From NCBI RefSeq assembly GCF_937616625.2, contig NC_065571.1, positions 1,552,501 to 1,616,500 of the forward strand: 64,000 nt of DNA, read 5' to 3'. The stretch comes from Mercurialis annua. Lineage: Eukaryota > Streptophyta > Magnoliopsida > Malpighiales > Euphorbiaceae. The notes under the pieces are model-generated. The model made no database searches and was not told the DNA's origin. It was given only the letters and a program-made list of their open reading frames with translations. Made by a program: the position numbers and the translations under genes. Positions 47,005 to 58,328 of this stretch are shown piece after piece; within the stretch, counting starts at the first letter, position 1; each line of letters starts with the position of its first letter.

Positions 47005-49100
47005 TCTCTTTTTAAAATATCTGCGCGCTGGAGAAGCAGTCGTTTTAGGCCGAAAGGACTAAGTTTTTTTTTTTTTCAAAGAGAAGTTTAATTTAATTAT
47101 GTTAGTAGTATTTTGCAATTAGCAGTTTTTAACCACTAGCTCAATTGGAACTCGAAATTAAAATTTGAAAATGCACTTGAGAATCCTATATTTTTTAAAA
47201 CAAAGATCGGGTCTTGTTACACGATATTTTACAAATTACACATAGTTATATTGTTACATGTTTTGTCAATATGATGGGTTATATTTTTCTTTTTATCAAA
47301 GGCTAAATTTCATTAATTGAAGAAATGATATATACAAATAGGAAATGACTGTTGATCACCAATGAATAAGTCATTCCAAAAGTAAATGGCGAGAACCACA
47401 AAACAGTCATCTATAAGGATTTTTTTAGCCATCAAATGGGCCACCCAAATAAAATTTAATTTCTAAAAATTTGAAAGTAGATCAAGAATATCAACAAAGA
47501 CTACTCTAGCAACTTTGTCATCAGACGACGATGGTTTGAAATCAATAGCTCATCCATTGCTGTTCGTAGTCCTAGTGCCTCCACCACCATTAGTTCTATA
47601 GCCCCAAGAAGCCGTCGTGTCTATATCAAAATTGAAAAAGCCAAATAGTAGAAAAAAACAAAATAAAATAATTTGCCATTAAAATAGGTCTATAGTTACT
47701 TTGTTTTTTTTAATGAATAATACTTTATCCACTTATTACTATTAGATGAATGTTATGACATTCATCAAATAGTAAAGTAGATAAAGTAAGTTAAATACAA
47801 AGTAATTATAGAAACGGCCATAAAAGATTAAATGTTATATGTTGCCGCCATCTAAAACAAATACGAAACAATTACTAAACAGTCAAAAATCCCAATTTAA
47901 AATGCTAAAATTTAATGAAATTATTAGTTAGTTTTCAGACATAAGACCAAGAAAAATTTGAAAGAAAAATTTGAAATATATGTATATGATAAATACCAAC
48001 ATAATCATCCATTTTATAGTTAAATCATTATTTTATAAATTTAAAGCGGAATTTTACATTTATATTTTGAATATTTAGACAAACTAATCTCCATATGAAA
48101 TATATTTATATTGCAAACAATATATCTAAAATTATCAAACAAAATCTAAAAAAAGTACAGATTTTTAGAGATTTTTAATATTATGATAAAATTCATGCCA
48201 ATTAATAAACTATTGATGTAAAAAACAAAATACATTTTTATCAAAAATAATTTTAACTAGATAAAAGAAAACCATTAGAAAAACTAATAAAAATAATGAA
48301 ATAAAATAAGGTGAAATAAAAAAAAAGAATGGACTAACCAGAATTAAGTGTGCATATGATTGCAGATACCTTTCATCGGAGTTGAATAGCTTTAGATGCC
48401 AGCCAAAATTTAAGATATTGCCAATACATAAGCTTTACACATTTAAAGCATCTACAATAGCTTTAGATGGGTTATATTTTACAATCGATGTTATAAATAG
48501 TTGTATTATAAATTCTGTCAATACGATTAATTATATTTATAAATTATTACAAATTGTATTATGATAGACTTCAATGTTTTTAATAGTTTCAATTCTTCAA
48601 ATAATTTACACATTCTGCAAATATAAAATCTATTAATTAAGTAATTTTTTTTATTTTAAAAATCTTCAATTCAAATGGTGTCTAAATGATTTTTTGATGA
48701 ATTAATTTTCGATCCTTTTTGATTTTGGACTTCGCCTATAGCCACTAGGCCGAGAGTGTATGAGCCATGTCTAAGAAGCAAGGAATTTTGATAAAATTTG
48801 CGTGTCCTGTTTTAGAAACGTTTCGAAAATCAAAATTTGTCGGAAACTCGTAAGAAAAAGTAAATGAAAAAATTAGTTACTTTCACTTGAACTTGATTAC
48901 AACGCTAACGTTTTCAAAAGCAAATAATTAAACACTAAGAGCCTCTAAAAAAATGTTAACTAATTTAATGGCGACAGCTAAAAAGAATTAAAAATAAATA
49001 AAAGAAAGGAGTGAAGAAGATGTGCACGAGTTCCAAAATGGAGGCATATTTAAATTGAAGTCAAATTAGAAATCGTGTTTTAGTGGGTCCACTCCACTAC
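47005..49100. other. Gene-free spacer with one foldback repeat
   Basis: At 47689-47812 TCTATAGTTACTTTG on the left mirrors TCTATAATTACTTTG on the right, with about 60-base arms meeting at GATGAATGTTATGACATTCA. It is a small foldback MITE without a clear target duplication. The remaining AT-rich stretch (47290-47640 and 47820-49050) shows no supported gene. Confidence 0.45.
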
Positions 49101-49252
49101 TGTTCCTTGGAGTTGACTAGCAGTACAAACCTGAAACGTTTCCTTTTTCCAATTTTATTTCCCCATATTCTTCAAAACTTTCATTCTTTCTGCCAAACTT
49201 TCTTCATCAAATCACACAGCATCATATACCAGACTAATCTATATATAAACAC

Positions 49253-50541
49253 AGTAAGTTTTTTCTTGTTTTTCATAATCTGGGATTTTATGAATCCTAA
49301 GTGATGTTTATGTTTTGATTTGTTTTGGGGACAGTGTATCCAAAGGTTAAGGTTAGAACAGACGAAAGTGGAGAAGATGATCACCATGAACATAATTGGA
49401 GTTCTTTGCTTTCTTTAAAGGATATTCAATTTCTCTTATTACAGGATCCTCGTTTTCCAGGTACTTCTTTGTTTCCTTTTTCTATGAATTCACTACAAGT
49501 TTTTATACCATCTTATATACGTTACTCGTGAGTTATTCGAGATCGAGTTAAAGCTCGAGCTATTTGAGTTTAATCTCGAGCCGCCTTTGACTATTAAATA
49601 TAGAGACTTGAGACTAGAGAAGGCTCTTACACAAAAATACTCGATCTTTAGCGTATTTGAGTAATGGAAAGTCGTTAAAGTTCGAGCTTGAGAATTTAAG
49701 CCCATTTGAACTCGAGCTTAAACTTACATTCCACCCGAGTACGAGTTTGACATAACTCGTGCTGGGCTCGGCTCATTTAGATCCCTAGTTGAAGTTATTT
49801 CTTGTATAAGCTAAATGAGTTTCTTGTTGACATTTATTTCTACAGTGAAGGAGTATCGAGATGTTTCTCCATTACCCATTGCAAGAATTCCCAGCTCCTA
49901 TGTACCTAATGTAGTCTTGCCAACAGAATTGCCTTCTCAAGGTTACACTTAAAACTCTCTTTAGACTTTGAACATCAGTACCTAATTACATATCTGATCT
50001 TTTTAAGTTCTTACTAATGAGCTTTTGTAATTCACAGAACCGGACAACAAAAGCAGCACTTCTACTGAGGAGGAGGATAAACCAAAGGTCAGAGCCAGTT
50101 CGGTGTCTCGTCCCCGTGCTGTCATATCTAGTCCTGGTGAGTATTCGTTGCTAATTTACGACTTTTTTCTTTCTTCTAAATGATGTACGATGCCAAAATA
50201 CGTATAACATCAACGAATTTATTTAGATACTGCAAAAGAACTCTGACTAATGACATCTCCTAATTTTGGGTTTAGATAATGATGCACTGGTTGCAAACAA
50301 AAACAAAGTTAAAGCACTCAGGCCTTCTGCTTTGAAGAGGCCTAATGTGATTCAAAGCAGACATGAACAATGTAAGGTTGCCCCTAGTCAAGCCACTGAT
50401 GGATGGAACGCAACAACGAAGTGCACGAACACTACTACTGATAAGAAGATTAATCTTAGACAAGAAAAAGGTTCGGCAACTGCACTATCAAACCATAGAA
50501 GAAATGGCACAGCTACTAAACCAAGTTTTGTAACAAATTGA
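49253..50541 (+). CDS. Plant protein of unknown function (195 aa), start codon split by an intron
   Basis: The transcript's first exon ends ..ACACA at 49253 before GTAAGT, and exon 2 begins TGTATCC at 49335 after ACAG. Splicing joins A and TG into the ATG. Coding exons: 49253 (A only), 49335-49460, 49846-49941, 50038-50136, 50276-50541; phases close on TGA. No ATG lies in frame upstream in exon 2. The protein starts MYPKVKVRTDES, contains LSLKDIQFLLLQD, then PIARIPSSYVPNVVLP (residues 51-66) and a basic block SRPRAVISSPDNDALVANKN followed by ALKRPNVIQSRHEQCKV. I recall similar uncharacterised plant proteins, which supports the model, but no domain or function is known to me. It is hydrophilic, with no signal peptide or membrane helix. 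Intron 2 contains a dispersed repeat. Confidence 0.8.
49530..49790. repeat. GAGCTCGAG-type dispersed repeat in an intron
   Basis: It contains GAGATCGAGTTAAAGCTCGA, TTCGAGCTTGAGAATTTAAG and ends GGGCTCGGCTCATTTAGATC. The phrase GAGAATTTAAGC is shared with the copy at 43050-43420. Confidence 0.5.
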
Positions 50542-51109
50542 TAGCTTTCTCTACATGTGTTGTTATCTACTGAGAGCATTTTTGATTCCTCGTGAAAATA
50601 CTACAGGCTGAATTACATTCTACATCTTTCTTATTTACTAACAAAAAACATTGTCACTTAATACTTCTGTAAGGTTCACAAAATTATGTCAAATGCTTAT
50701 GCTATAAGAAATGAACCTAAGTAGAAATATTTTGGAAACATATGAATGACCCCTTCTACGGTAGAATAACTTGGCGCTTAAATCAGTGTAAATTTCTTGT
50801 TGAATGGATAGAATGATACAAAATGCTTTGTATGTATGTACAAAAAATGAAATAAATTTAAAAATGGAGGAGAGGGGACAAACCTTGCTAATTCTTCAAC
50901 AAAGTTCCTTCTCCTCGGCTCTGCAAGTAGTGCATCGTCACCAGCATTCAACGAGCCGAAGTTATCTGCTGGTAAACCAATATAGTTTCCACATGAGGTG
51001 ATCAAAACTTATGGCCATATCTTCTGGTAAATCTAATTGGCGGCGGCTAATAATTTCTAGTTTTAACTCCGAATCTGACCTTAGATTGCAATTAAATACT
51101 GAGCTAGTC
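50542..51109. other. Convergent 3' region between the unknown-function gene and the PPR gene
   Basis: Short open frames on the minus strand at 50778-51005 and 50962-51159 have no recognisable content. They are taken as PPR-gene 3' UTR. Confidence 0.4.
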
Positions 51110-53203
51110 CTATTTAAGTTGCTGCTCTGAAGACTCTGAACCTTGATGTTGCTCAACAAAAGTGGTATTCGATTTTGGAGTCATAACTTCCATATCTCTA
51201 TGGAGCAAGTCCAACATACAACAAGTTCTATTAGATTCACGGTGTGAATTATCTCCTGAAAGAAACACATGCCCACTATTGTTTACTTCAATCCAGCTAC
51301 AACCCGGTTGCTTCTTCACTCCGTTGTCTTTCATTCGATTTGAAATCCGCTTCGCGTCTTCTCTTCTTCCTATACTCGAGTACATTTCTGCCAAAATTAA
51401 ATATATACCAGATCTACTGGGCTCTATCTCCAACAATTTCTCACCAGCTATCTCACCCACTGCAATGTTCTTGTGAATTCTACATGCTCCAAGCAACGCT
51501 CCCCAAACGCTTGCAGGAACTTCAATTCCATCTGCTCTCATTTGATGTAGAAACGTCATTGCTTCATCAATGAGTCCAAATCTCCCCAAAAGATCAATAA
51601 GACAGGTATAATGCCCATCTGTTGGCTGCAGTCGACAATTATTTCTCATATAATCAAAATAGTATCTGCCTTGGTCCACCAATCCTGCATGACCACAGGC
51701 AGACAAAACACCCATAAAAGTTATGTGGTTGGGCTTAACATCAGCTAGTCTCATTTGCTCAAACATCTCTATCGCTTGTTTGCCAAACCCATGATGAGCA
51801 AATCCACAGATTATAGAATTCCACGAGATGATATTAGGACTTGGCATAGTGGAGAACTCTAGTAATGCAGAAGGCATGTTTCCACACCTCGCATACATGG
51901 TAACCATTGCATTAGAAACTGCAGTAATATTATCCAAACCTATTTTAATCACCTCTGCATGGATTTGTTCACCAAGATTTGGAGCAGGCAAATCTGAACA
52001 GATTGTCAAAACACTAGTAATTGTAGCTTTATCAGGCAATGGACCTATATCTTTCATTCTAACAAAGTATCTAAGACCTTGCTCACCATGATCGTTTTCT
52101 CCTAATCCACAAATCGCTACATTCCATACAGTTGTATCCGTATCTGGAATTAGTTCAAAAAGCCTAATAGCATTGCTAACCTCACCAATTTCAAAATATC
52201 CGACAAGGACATTTGTCCATGACACAACGTCATGATACGGCAGTTTCTCAAGTAATAAATGAGCTGCTTTAACATGTCCAATTCTTAATAGTCCTAACAA
52301 AACCGTGTTCCACGTATTTTTACATTTCTGAGGCATTTCCATGAAGAACTGAACAGCATCTCCGACTCTTCCACAGCTTACCAATCCATTAATGAAATAC
52401 TTCCAAGAATTCAAATCCCGGTTTGGCATTCTTTGAAACAAATCTTCTGCCATCTCAACTTGCTGGTTTTGGATATATCCAATCATCATAGCATTCCAAA
52501 CACGATCATCTTTTACCGGAATCTCTTCGAAAAACTCACGAGCTTCAGTAATCCGACCCACTCTAGCAAACCCAGAAACCATTATCATCCAAGAAACAGA
52601 ATCTCTAGCATTCATTCCTCTGAAATACTCCTTAGCCAAATCAGCTTGTCGGCTATTCAACAATGCCCCTATCACCAAGTTCCAAGAAATCACATTCCTC
52701 ATCTCCATCGGGATCCCATTAAAAATTCTCACCGCTTCGTCAACTAACCCGTCATGAACATACCCAGCAAGAATCGAATTCCAAGAGACATTATCTCGCA
52801 ACAACATCCCATCAAAAACCTCCCTAGCACCATCCAGATCACCACATTGCACCAACCCTGAAACCACTATATTATAACTATAAATATCACGTTCCGGCGT
52901 TAGATTAAACAAATTAAAAGCATTCCGAGATTGTCCATTTTGGAAATACCCACGGATCATGGCGTTCCAAGTGACCGTGTTTCGTTGAGGCATTTCGTCA
53001 AACAGGTTCTGGGCTTCCTTGACAAGGCCATTTCTCATGTAGTTTGAGATCTTGAAATTGAGGGGTTTTAGGTAAGGGAGTGTTTGGGAAGTTGGGAGTA
53101 GTGGAGATACATTTGGGTTCAAGGTAGAGAGTGATTTGGTTAGGGTTAGGAAGAGAATGTGGCTGAGTTTGAGAAGGCGGGAGTGATGACATATAGAGAG
53201 CAT
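51110..53203 (-). CDS. PLS-class pentatricopeptide repeat protein with E/E+ domains (697 aa, intronless)
   Basis: The first in-frame ATG is at 53203 (MLSICHHSRLLKLSH); the frame extends 24 codons further upstream without an ATG. The leader is rich in Leu, Ser and Thr and lacks acidic residues, consistent with an organelle transit peptide. PPR motifs run from about residue 55 to 560 in repeated units such as GLVKEAQNLFDEMPQRNTVT, NAMIRGYFQNGQSRNAFNLF and GLVDEAVRIFNGIP. The E domain begins near 562 (VPASVWGALLGACRIHKNIA) and the E+ region includes PGCSWIEVNNSGHVFLSGDN. There is no DYW domain, so if it edits RNA it would need a DYW partner. Such proteins bind organelle RNA, usually for C-to-U editing. 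Whether it goes to mitochondria or plastids, and its target site, cannot be told. Confidence 0.93.
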   Translation of the reverse strand: MLSICHHSRLLKLSHILFLTLTKSLSTLNPNVSPLLPTSQTLPYLKPLNFKISNYMRNGLVKEAQNLFDEMPQRNTVTWNAMIRGYFQNGQSRNAFNLFNLTPERDIYSYNIVVSGLVQCGDLDGAREVFDGMLLRDNVSWNSILAGYVHDGLVDEAVRIFNGIPMEMRNVISWNLVIGALLNSRQADLAKEYFRGMNARDSVSWMIMVSGFARVGRITEAREFFEEIPVKDDRVWNAMMIGYIQNQQVEMAEDLFQRMPNRDLNSWKYFINGLVSCGRVGDAVQFFMEMPQKCKNTWNTVLLGLLRIGHVKAAHLLLEKLPYHDVVSWTNVLVGYFEIGEVSNAIRLFELIPDTDTTVWNVAICGLGENDHGEQGLRYFVRMKDIGPLPDKATITSVLTICSDLPAPNLGEQIHAEVIKIGLDNITAVSNAMVTMYARCGNMPSALLEFSTMPSPNIISWNSIICGFAHHGFGKQAIEMFEQMRLADVKPNHITFMGVLSACGHAGLVDQGRYYFDYMRNNCRLQPTDGHYTCLIDLLGRFGLIDEAMTFLHQMRADGIEVPASVWGALLGACRIHKNIAVGEIAGEKLLEIEPSRSGIYLILAEMYSSIGRREDAKRISNRMKDNGVKKQPGCSWIEVNNSGHVFLSGDNSHRESNRTCCMLDLLHRDMEVMTPKSNTTFVEQHQGSESSEQQLK

Positions 53204-54682
53204 AATAAATCTGGAGGGAAAAGGCTTAAAAGCCGTTGCCAAACTCAACTGTTTCTGAAAAATGGTTATAATCAAGTGTGGAGAGATCCATTGCAGCCTA
53301 TTGGGTACATGCTATGTTGACTAATTTACTTTGTACTGTGCTAGGGTAAAGCTTAGAGGAGTGTTTCTTTTATTGAAGATGGAAAACGCTTGTGGAAAAT
53401 ATTGAATTTAAAATGTTGTTAGGTCTTTTGGCGAGAAATAACAATAAACATATGAATGCGGGTGTGTCCGAGAACAGATTCTAATTATAAGCGTGTGATC
53501 TTAACTTCAATCAAGTAATTTATGAGGTCGATTATAATTATTACAAAAATACTAAATAATTGAAAATTAAAAATTGAAAGAGAATTGTATTCAAACTCGT
53601 GAAATTGTTGAATTTAAAATTTTATGGGCTATGCTTTGGTTAAAAAGAATTCTTTAGTAGAGGTGGACTTTTGATGGAGATGGTTCCATTTTCATAATTC
53701 TAATTAAAATCTAAATTACTCTCAACAACTGCTTAGTTCGGTTAGTGCTTAGTGCTTCAAACGGAGTTTTGGGTTTTTGGGATGCTTTGGAGGGCCTCGA
53801 GATAGCTTGGAATAGAGGATATAAAAAGATTATCTTGAGATGGATAGCAAGTTAGGTATTGAAGTCATTTTGTGCTAGCATTTCATCTGTCGTGAGAGAT
53901 TTGATTGATAGAGATTGGCAAATTCTCATTCAACATACCCATAGAAAATAGTAGAGAATAGGTGTGCTGATTGGATAGCTAGTTATAGTTTCACCCACGC
54001 CATTGATGTTTGTGTCTACGATCAACTTCCGAATGAAGTCCGAGCGGAGGCAAAGCCACATGAAGCAACATGTGGTCAATTGACCCCATTTTTTTTAAAA
54101 AAAATTACACTAACATTGTTTGATAATTAGTCCTAATTATATAATCACACCTATTTTAATACAAATTGACCATCTTGATCTTTTATTTTATATCAAACTA
54201 TAAAATTTGACCTCCTTATAAATAATTTCTAACTTCACCTATGAGTCTGAGATTATATATTCGAAGATTTACTGGAAGTTTTTTTTTCATATATGTATAT
54301 GGGCCAGCCCCTTTTAGATAAAAAAGAACAATGTTTTAATTTTGACTCATAAATTTTAAACTTTTAATTTTTTTTATCTTTAAAACAAAATTATTCTTAT
54401 ATTTATGTAAAACCAAATCGATTATATCCATTGAAATAAAGTTAGATTTTAAATTTTTAATAAAAATGATCAGTTTTAATATTTTTACTATCCACACTGA
54501 TCCAAACTGAAAAATGCCTTATCCCCACATACTTCTCTCCCAATATCATTGGACACAAACTGCCCACATCACCTCAATTCCACCTCCTACTTAACACTTC
54601 TCTCATCCCATCAACCAACTTTTATTTCCCCCTCCACCATACACACACTCCGTTCAGTAACAGAAAAACCACCACCATCGTC
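53204..54682. other. Divergent promoter region between PPR and plastid RNP genes
   Basis: Apart from the LINE remnant at 53778-54035 there is no gene. The last 150 bases before 54683 are C-rich (CCACATCACCTCAATTCCAC), resembling a leader. Confidence 0.4.
53778..54035 (+). pseudogene. Remnant of a LINE RNase H domain (RVT_3-like)
   Basis: The plus frame reads WDALEGLEIAWNRGYKKIIL, then a stop, then SSVVRDLIDRDWQILIQHTH, another stop, and NRCADWIASYSFTHAIDV. This is the order seen in plant LINE RNase H domains (ALxxGLxxAWxxGY..., VRDLI..RDW, NRCADWLA). At least two stops and no flanking retroelement frame mark it as a dead fragment. Confidence 0.7.
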
Positions 54683-55733
54683 ATGGCTGCCACCGCCGCC
54701 GCAGCAGTAAGCTCATCATTTTCACCGTCCATGCACACCCTTAAACGCACAAACTTTAAACACTTCCCATCAGATTCTTACTCACTCAAATTTCCTTCAG
54801 CTAGAATTTCTTTTGCTTCCATATATTATAACCATCGGTACTTTATAGAGCCTGTTTCAGGGCGTAGATTAGTGTCTGCTGCCGTTGCTCAAGATCAGGA
54901 AGAAGCGGTAACTGCTCCGGTTGGAGACGATGAACAGCGGGAATTAGGCGAAAAAGGCGAAGTAGAAGCTAAATCTGAGGCAGAGGTTATTAACACTAAG
55001 CTTTATTTTGGGAACTTGCCTTATAATATTGATAGTGCACAGCTTGCTGGTATTGTTCAAGATCATGGCACTCCTGAACTTGTTGAGGTATATATTTAAG
55101 TTTGTCTTAAATATCGCGTTTTTAAATTTGTGAGTCGGAATCAATTAACTTTACGGAGTCTAATTTTTATGTCAATTAATCCTCAAAGCCTGTAAACGCG
55201 TTCATTTTGTAAAATGTGCGGGTTAATTGACCTAAATTAGAGAATTTTGTCTATAATTGGTTAAAATTGCTAAGTATGAGTTAATTGATCCGACGAGCGG
55301 TATGACTTTCTATGTGAAGATTATTATGTACTGATTTAAAGTGAGTGGTTGTAGGTTCTTTATGACAGAAATACCGGTAGAAGTAGAGGTTTTGCATTTG
55401 TGACAATGAGCAATGTGGAAGATTGTAATGCAGTCATTGAGAATCTTGATGGAAGTGTAAGAACTCTACTCTCTTTCAATTTATAAAGCGTTATTGTATT
55501 AAAAATAAAACAAATAGCGTATTTTATAATTTGAAACACCGAACAATTTTCCATTTAAAAATATTGATGCGGACACCAAACACATTAGTAATTTTTAAGG
55601 AAAAATTGTCCGGTGTTTCAGATTGCAAAAATTTAAAAATTAGTGCCCTACATTGTAAACATTATAAGGTCGTGTCAAATTTGTTAAGCACACTACTATT
55701 TTTAAAGCAATTATGCCAAAGTATTGAACATAT

Positions 55734-55767
<34 letters not shown>

Positions 55768-56699
55768 ATACTATGCATAACATAAAGAAATTAACAACAT
55801 TTTCTTGATTATTAACATGCAGCAATACATGGGTAGGATCTTGAGGGTGAACTTTTCAGACAAACCTAAATCAAAAGAACCATTATATCCAGAAACAGAG
55901 TACAAGCTTTTTGTTGGAAATTTATCATGGTCAGTCACATCTGAAAGCTTGACGGAAGCTTTTCAAGAATATGGAAATGTGATCGGAGCTAGAGTTTTAT
56001 ACGACGGAGAGACCGGAAAATCGCGAGGTTACGGTTTCGTGTGCTATCCTACGAGAGAAGAGATGGAAAAGGCGCTTGAATCTCTTAATGGAGTGGTATA
56101 ATTTTACTTTTCTTATCTTAATCTCATATTAAAACTTAGAATTTAGGAGTTGGAAACTTAGTTAGAGCGTAATTAATCGATAAAAAAATTATATAACGGT
56201 GTTTGAACTTTTTAAAATAACTATTTTAATATTTGAATTTTTATTTTTTTTAAATTAGTTTTTAAATTTTCTAAAAATATATCGAATCAGGCTTTTTTTT
56301 CTGATTTTGATCACTAATATGCTAAAAAAGATAAACTAAGTCTGGTGCTCATTTAAATTTTATTATCGTATTACTAAAAAGTGATGTTATTTGTGCACAT
56401 TATATATTTACTTATAAAGTATAACAATAAATTATAGTAAATATAATTTTGGCCTTATTATTATTCTGGTGATTGAAGAATAATTAAAAACACTCATTTG
56501 ATACATTTTTAATAAGTTAAAATACCGATTTTTTAAAAAACTAAAATAATATAATAAAAATTCAGACATTATTCATATAATTTTTTGTTAATAAACAAGT
56601 AAAATTAATCCAATTGCTACGTTGTTTTGGTGATATATATTTTAGGAGGTCGAGGGACGAGCATTGCGCGTAAGCTTGGCGGAAGGAAAGAAGTCGTAA
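54683..56699 (+). CDS. Chloroplast ribonucleoprotein with two RRMs (277 aa, 4 exons)
   Basis: Exons: 54683-55087, 55355-55456, 55823-56095, 56646-56699. The N-terminal 65 residues ([20 protein letters not shown]...) are Ala/Ser/Thr-rich like a plastid transit peptide, followed by an acidic linker ([18 protein letters not shown]). RRM1 has RNP2 LYFGNL (107-112) and RNP1 RGFAFVTM (146-153). RRM2 has LFVGNL (198-203) and RGYGFVCY (237-244). The C-terminus is [16 protein letters not shown]. This is the layout of nuclear-encoded cpRNPs that bind and stabilise plastid mRNAs and support editing. From memory it is nearest to the At1g01080-like group; that finer assignment is tentative. Intron 2 has a TA microsatellite and a short foldback. 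Confidence 0.92.
55532..55764. repeat. Small foldback and (TA)n microsatellite in plastid RNP intron 2
   Basis: TGAAACACCGAACAATTTTCC (55532-55552) mirrors GGAAAAATTGTCCGGTGTTT (55599-55618). Further on, a pure alternating AT tract occupies about 55736-55764. Confidence 0.7.
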
Positions 56700-58328
56700 C
56701 TTAAGGGTTAAGTTATGGTAAATGAAAATGTTGATCTATGAAGGGATGGGAATGAACACAATTGAGTTCAATCAGTTGAGAATGAAGGAAAAAAAAATAC
56801 TAGAAAATTAATACAACAAAGCAATCATATTGGCATCTTGAAATTCCATTTTAATTGCGGATTTTGTATAGCTGCTGAATTTCTCCTTTCATATGTTTTC
56901 ATGGATATGCATTTTGATAATAGAATATGATGTAAAAACTTCCCATCATCATTTGTTGAAATTAGAGAGCTGTTTTTCTTACCAATTTCCATTGTTTGAC
57001 AAATATAATACCAGAGCAAGATATCTGTTTACTCATAATTTAGTGTTATATACAATAGTCAGGGCTCTTTAAAGTGCATTTAGAAGTTGTGAGTTCAGAC
57101 TCCGATCTCTACAATCAATTATTTCGGCTGATTTAAATTTTGCAAACTGACGTTCTAACATCTAACTTCGTGTTGCATTAAGAAAATGGAAAATATATTA
57201 GGTGAAATAATTCCATTGTATAAGATTATAAACTATCTATTTGTGTCACGCACCGTGGTTATTGAAAATTAACGATCAACAAAAATCATATTAATTCACG
57301 ATTAATTATGTTTTATTTAAAAATAACGCGGCTTCAGGTGATTGATAATTGTAATTAATCACACAACAAATCACATTTTGGATAAATTGTTTACACCTGA
57401 AAGTTGTGGTCTAATTTTTTTCTCCTAGAATAAAATAAATTAAACTATAAACTTATTTCTGTCTAACAGTAATATTATAAATCTTGACTATTTTATTATG
57501 TTATTCAATGGTTACATTAAATCATTAATACACATTATTTAATGAAACAAGAAAGACAATTAATATATCAATCAAAATTTCATTTACCAAAGTAGTAGTT
57601 TTGCTGCTCAGTGTTTATATTATTTGAGCTATATCATTGATAATTTAGGTGTAATGCATGACCTAAATCACATAATAAAATATTCTTTATATCATAAATA
57701 TCTCAGGTAGAATCTAAATTATGAATTCTTCTCACATAAATTTTATTATTCATGAATAGTTTGTTTTAGATTCCACATGAGAGAAAAAAACCCTATAGGA
57801 TAAAACATCACCATATTTACTAGATCTTTGAGCTACAACTTACAAGGAAAAAATTACATTTTAAATAATATGAGCAGATTATAAGTTCATTTATCTTTAA
57901 CAATTTTTTTATTATAATCACAAAAAGTTAAATGTAGAGTATAGTGCCGAATTTAAATAACCCTTGATTAAAATTTATCTCAAATAGTTTTAAGTGTTTG
58001 TCAGTAACACAAATACACAATAATAAAAAAAAGTTCCTGTTTTTTTTTTTTGAATAAAGAGCATAAAAAAATATATTAGTAATTTGTAAGTTTCCCTGAA
58101 AATCTAATCCCTCCAGGTCTCTTCTGCTTCTCTCCCTCCTTTTTCCGTTTCTCTCTGTTTTTTTTTTCCTTCAAAAAAACAATTTAATAAGATTTTAAAT
58201 TTTCCTCTATTTTTCCATTGTTGTTCACAGTAAGTTTAAATGAGTACTTAACAAGTTTTTGATTAAAAACTTGTAATTAGTAGTTTTTACATTTTTTTCA
58301 AAAAAAATTAAGGTTAGGGTTTACACCA
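56700..58328. other. Gene-free spacer and G3BP promoter
   Basis: A weak tRNA-like B box (GTTGTGAGTTCAGACTCC) lies near 57085. CT-rich text at 58118-58165 and a telo-box complement TTAGGGTTT (58314-58322) just before the ATG probably belong to the G3BP leader. No other feature is supported. Confidence 0.4.

Noticed and set aside
50778..51159. Minus-strand frames after the PPR stop, possibly extra PPR exons
   Set aside because: They do not extend the E+ domain or add a DYW motif, start without ATG, and the PPR frame already ends in a normal C-terminus.
51162..52747. Several plus-strand frames of 87-109 codons
   Set aside because: They are antisense shadows of the PPR coding sequence.
53204..53275. 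N-terminal extension of the PPR protein to 53275
   Set aside because: The extension opens at TTG, not ATG; the first ATG in frame is at 53203.
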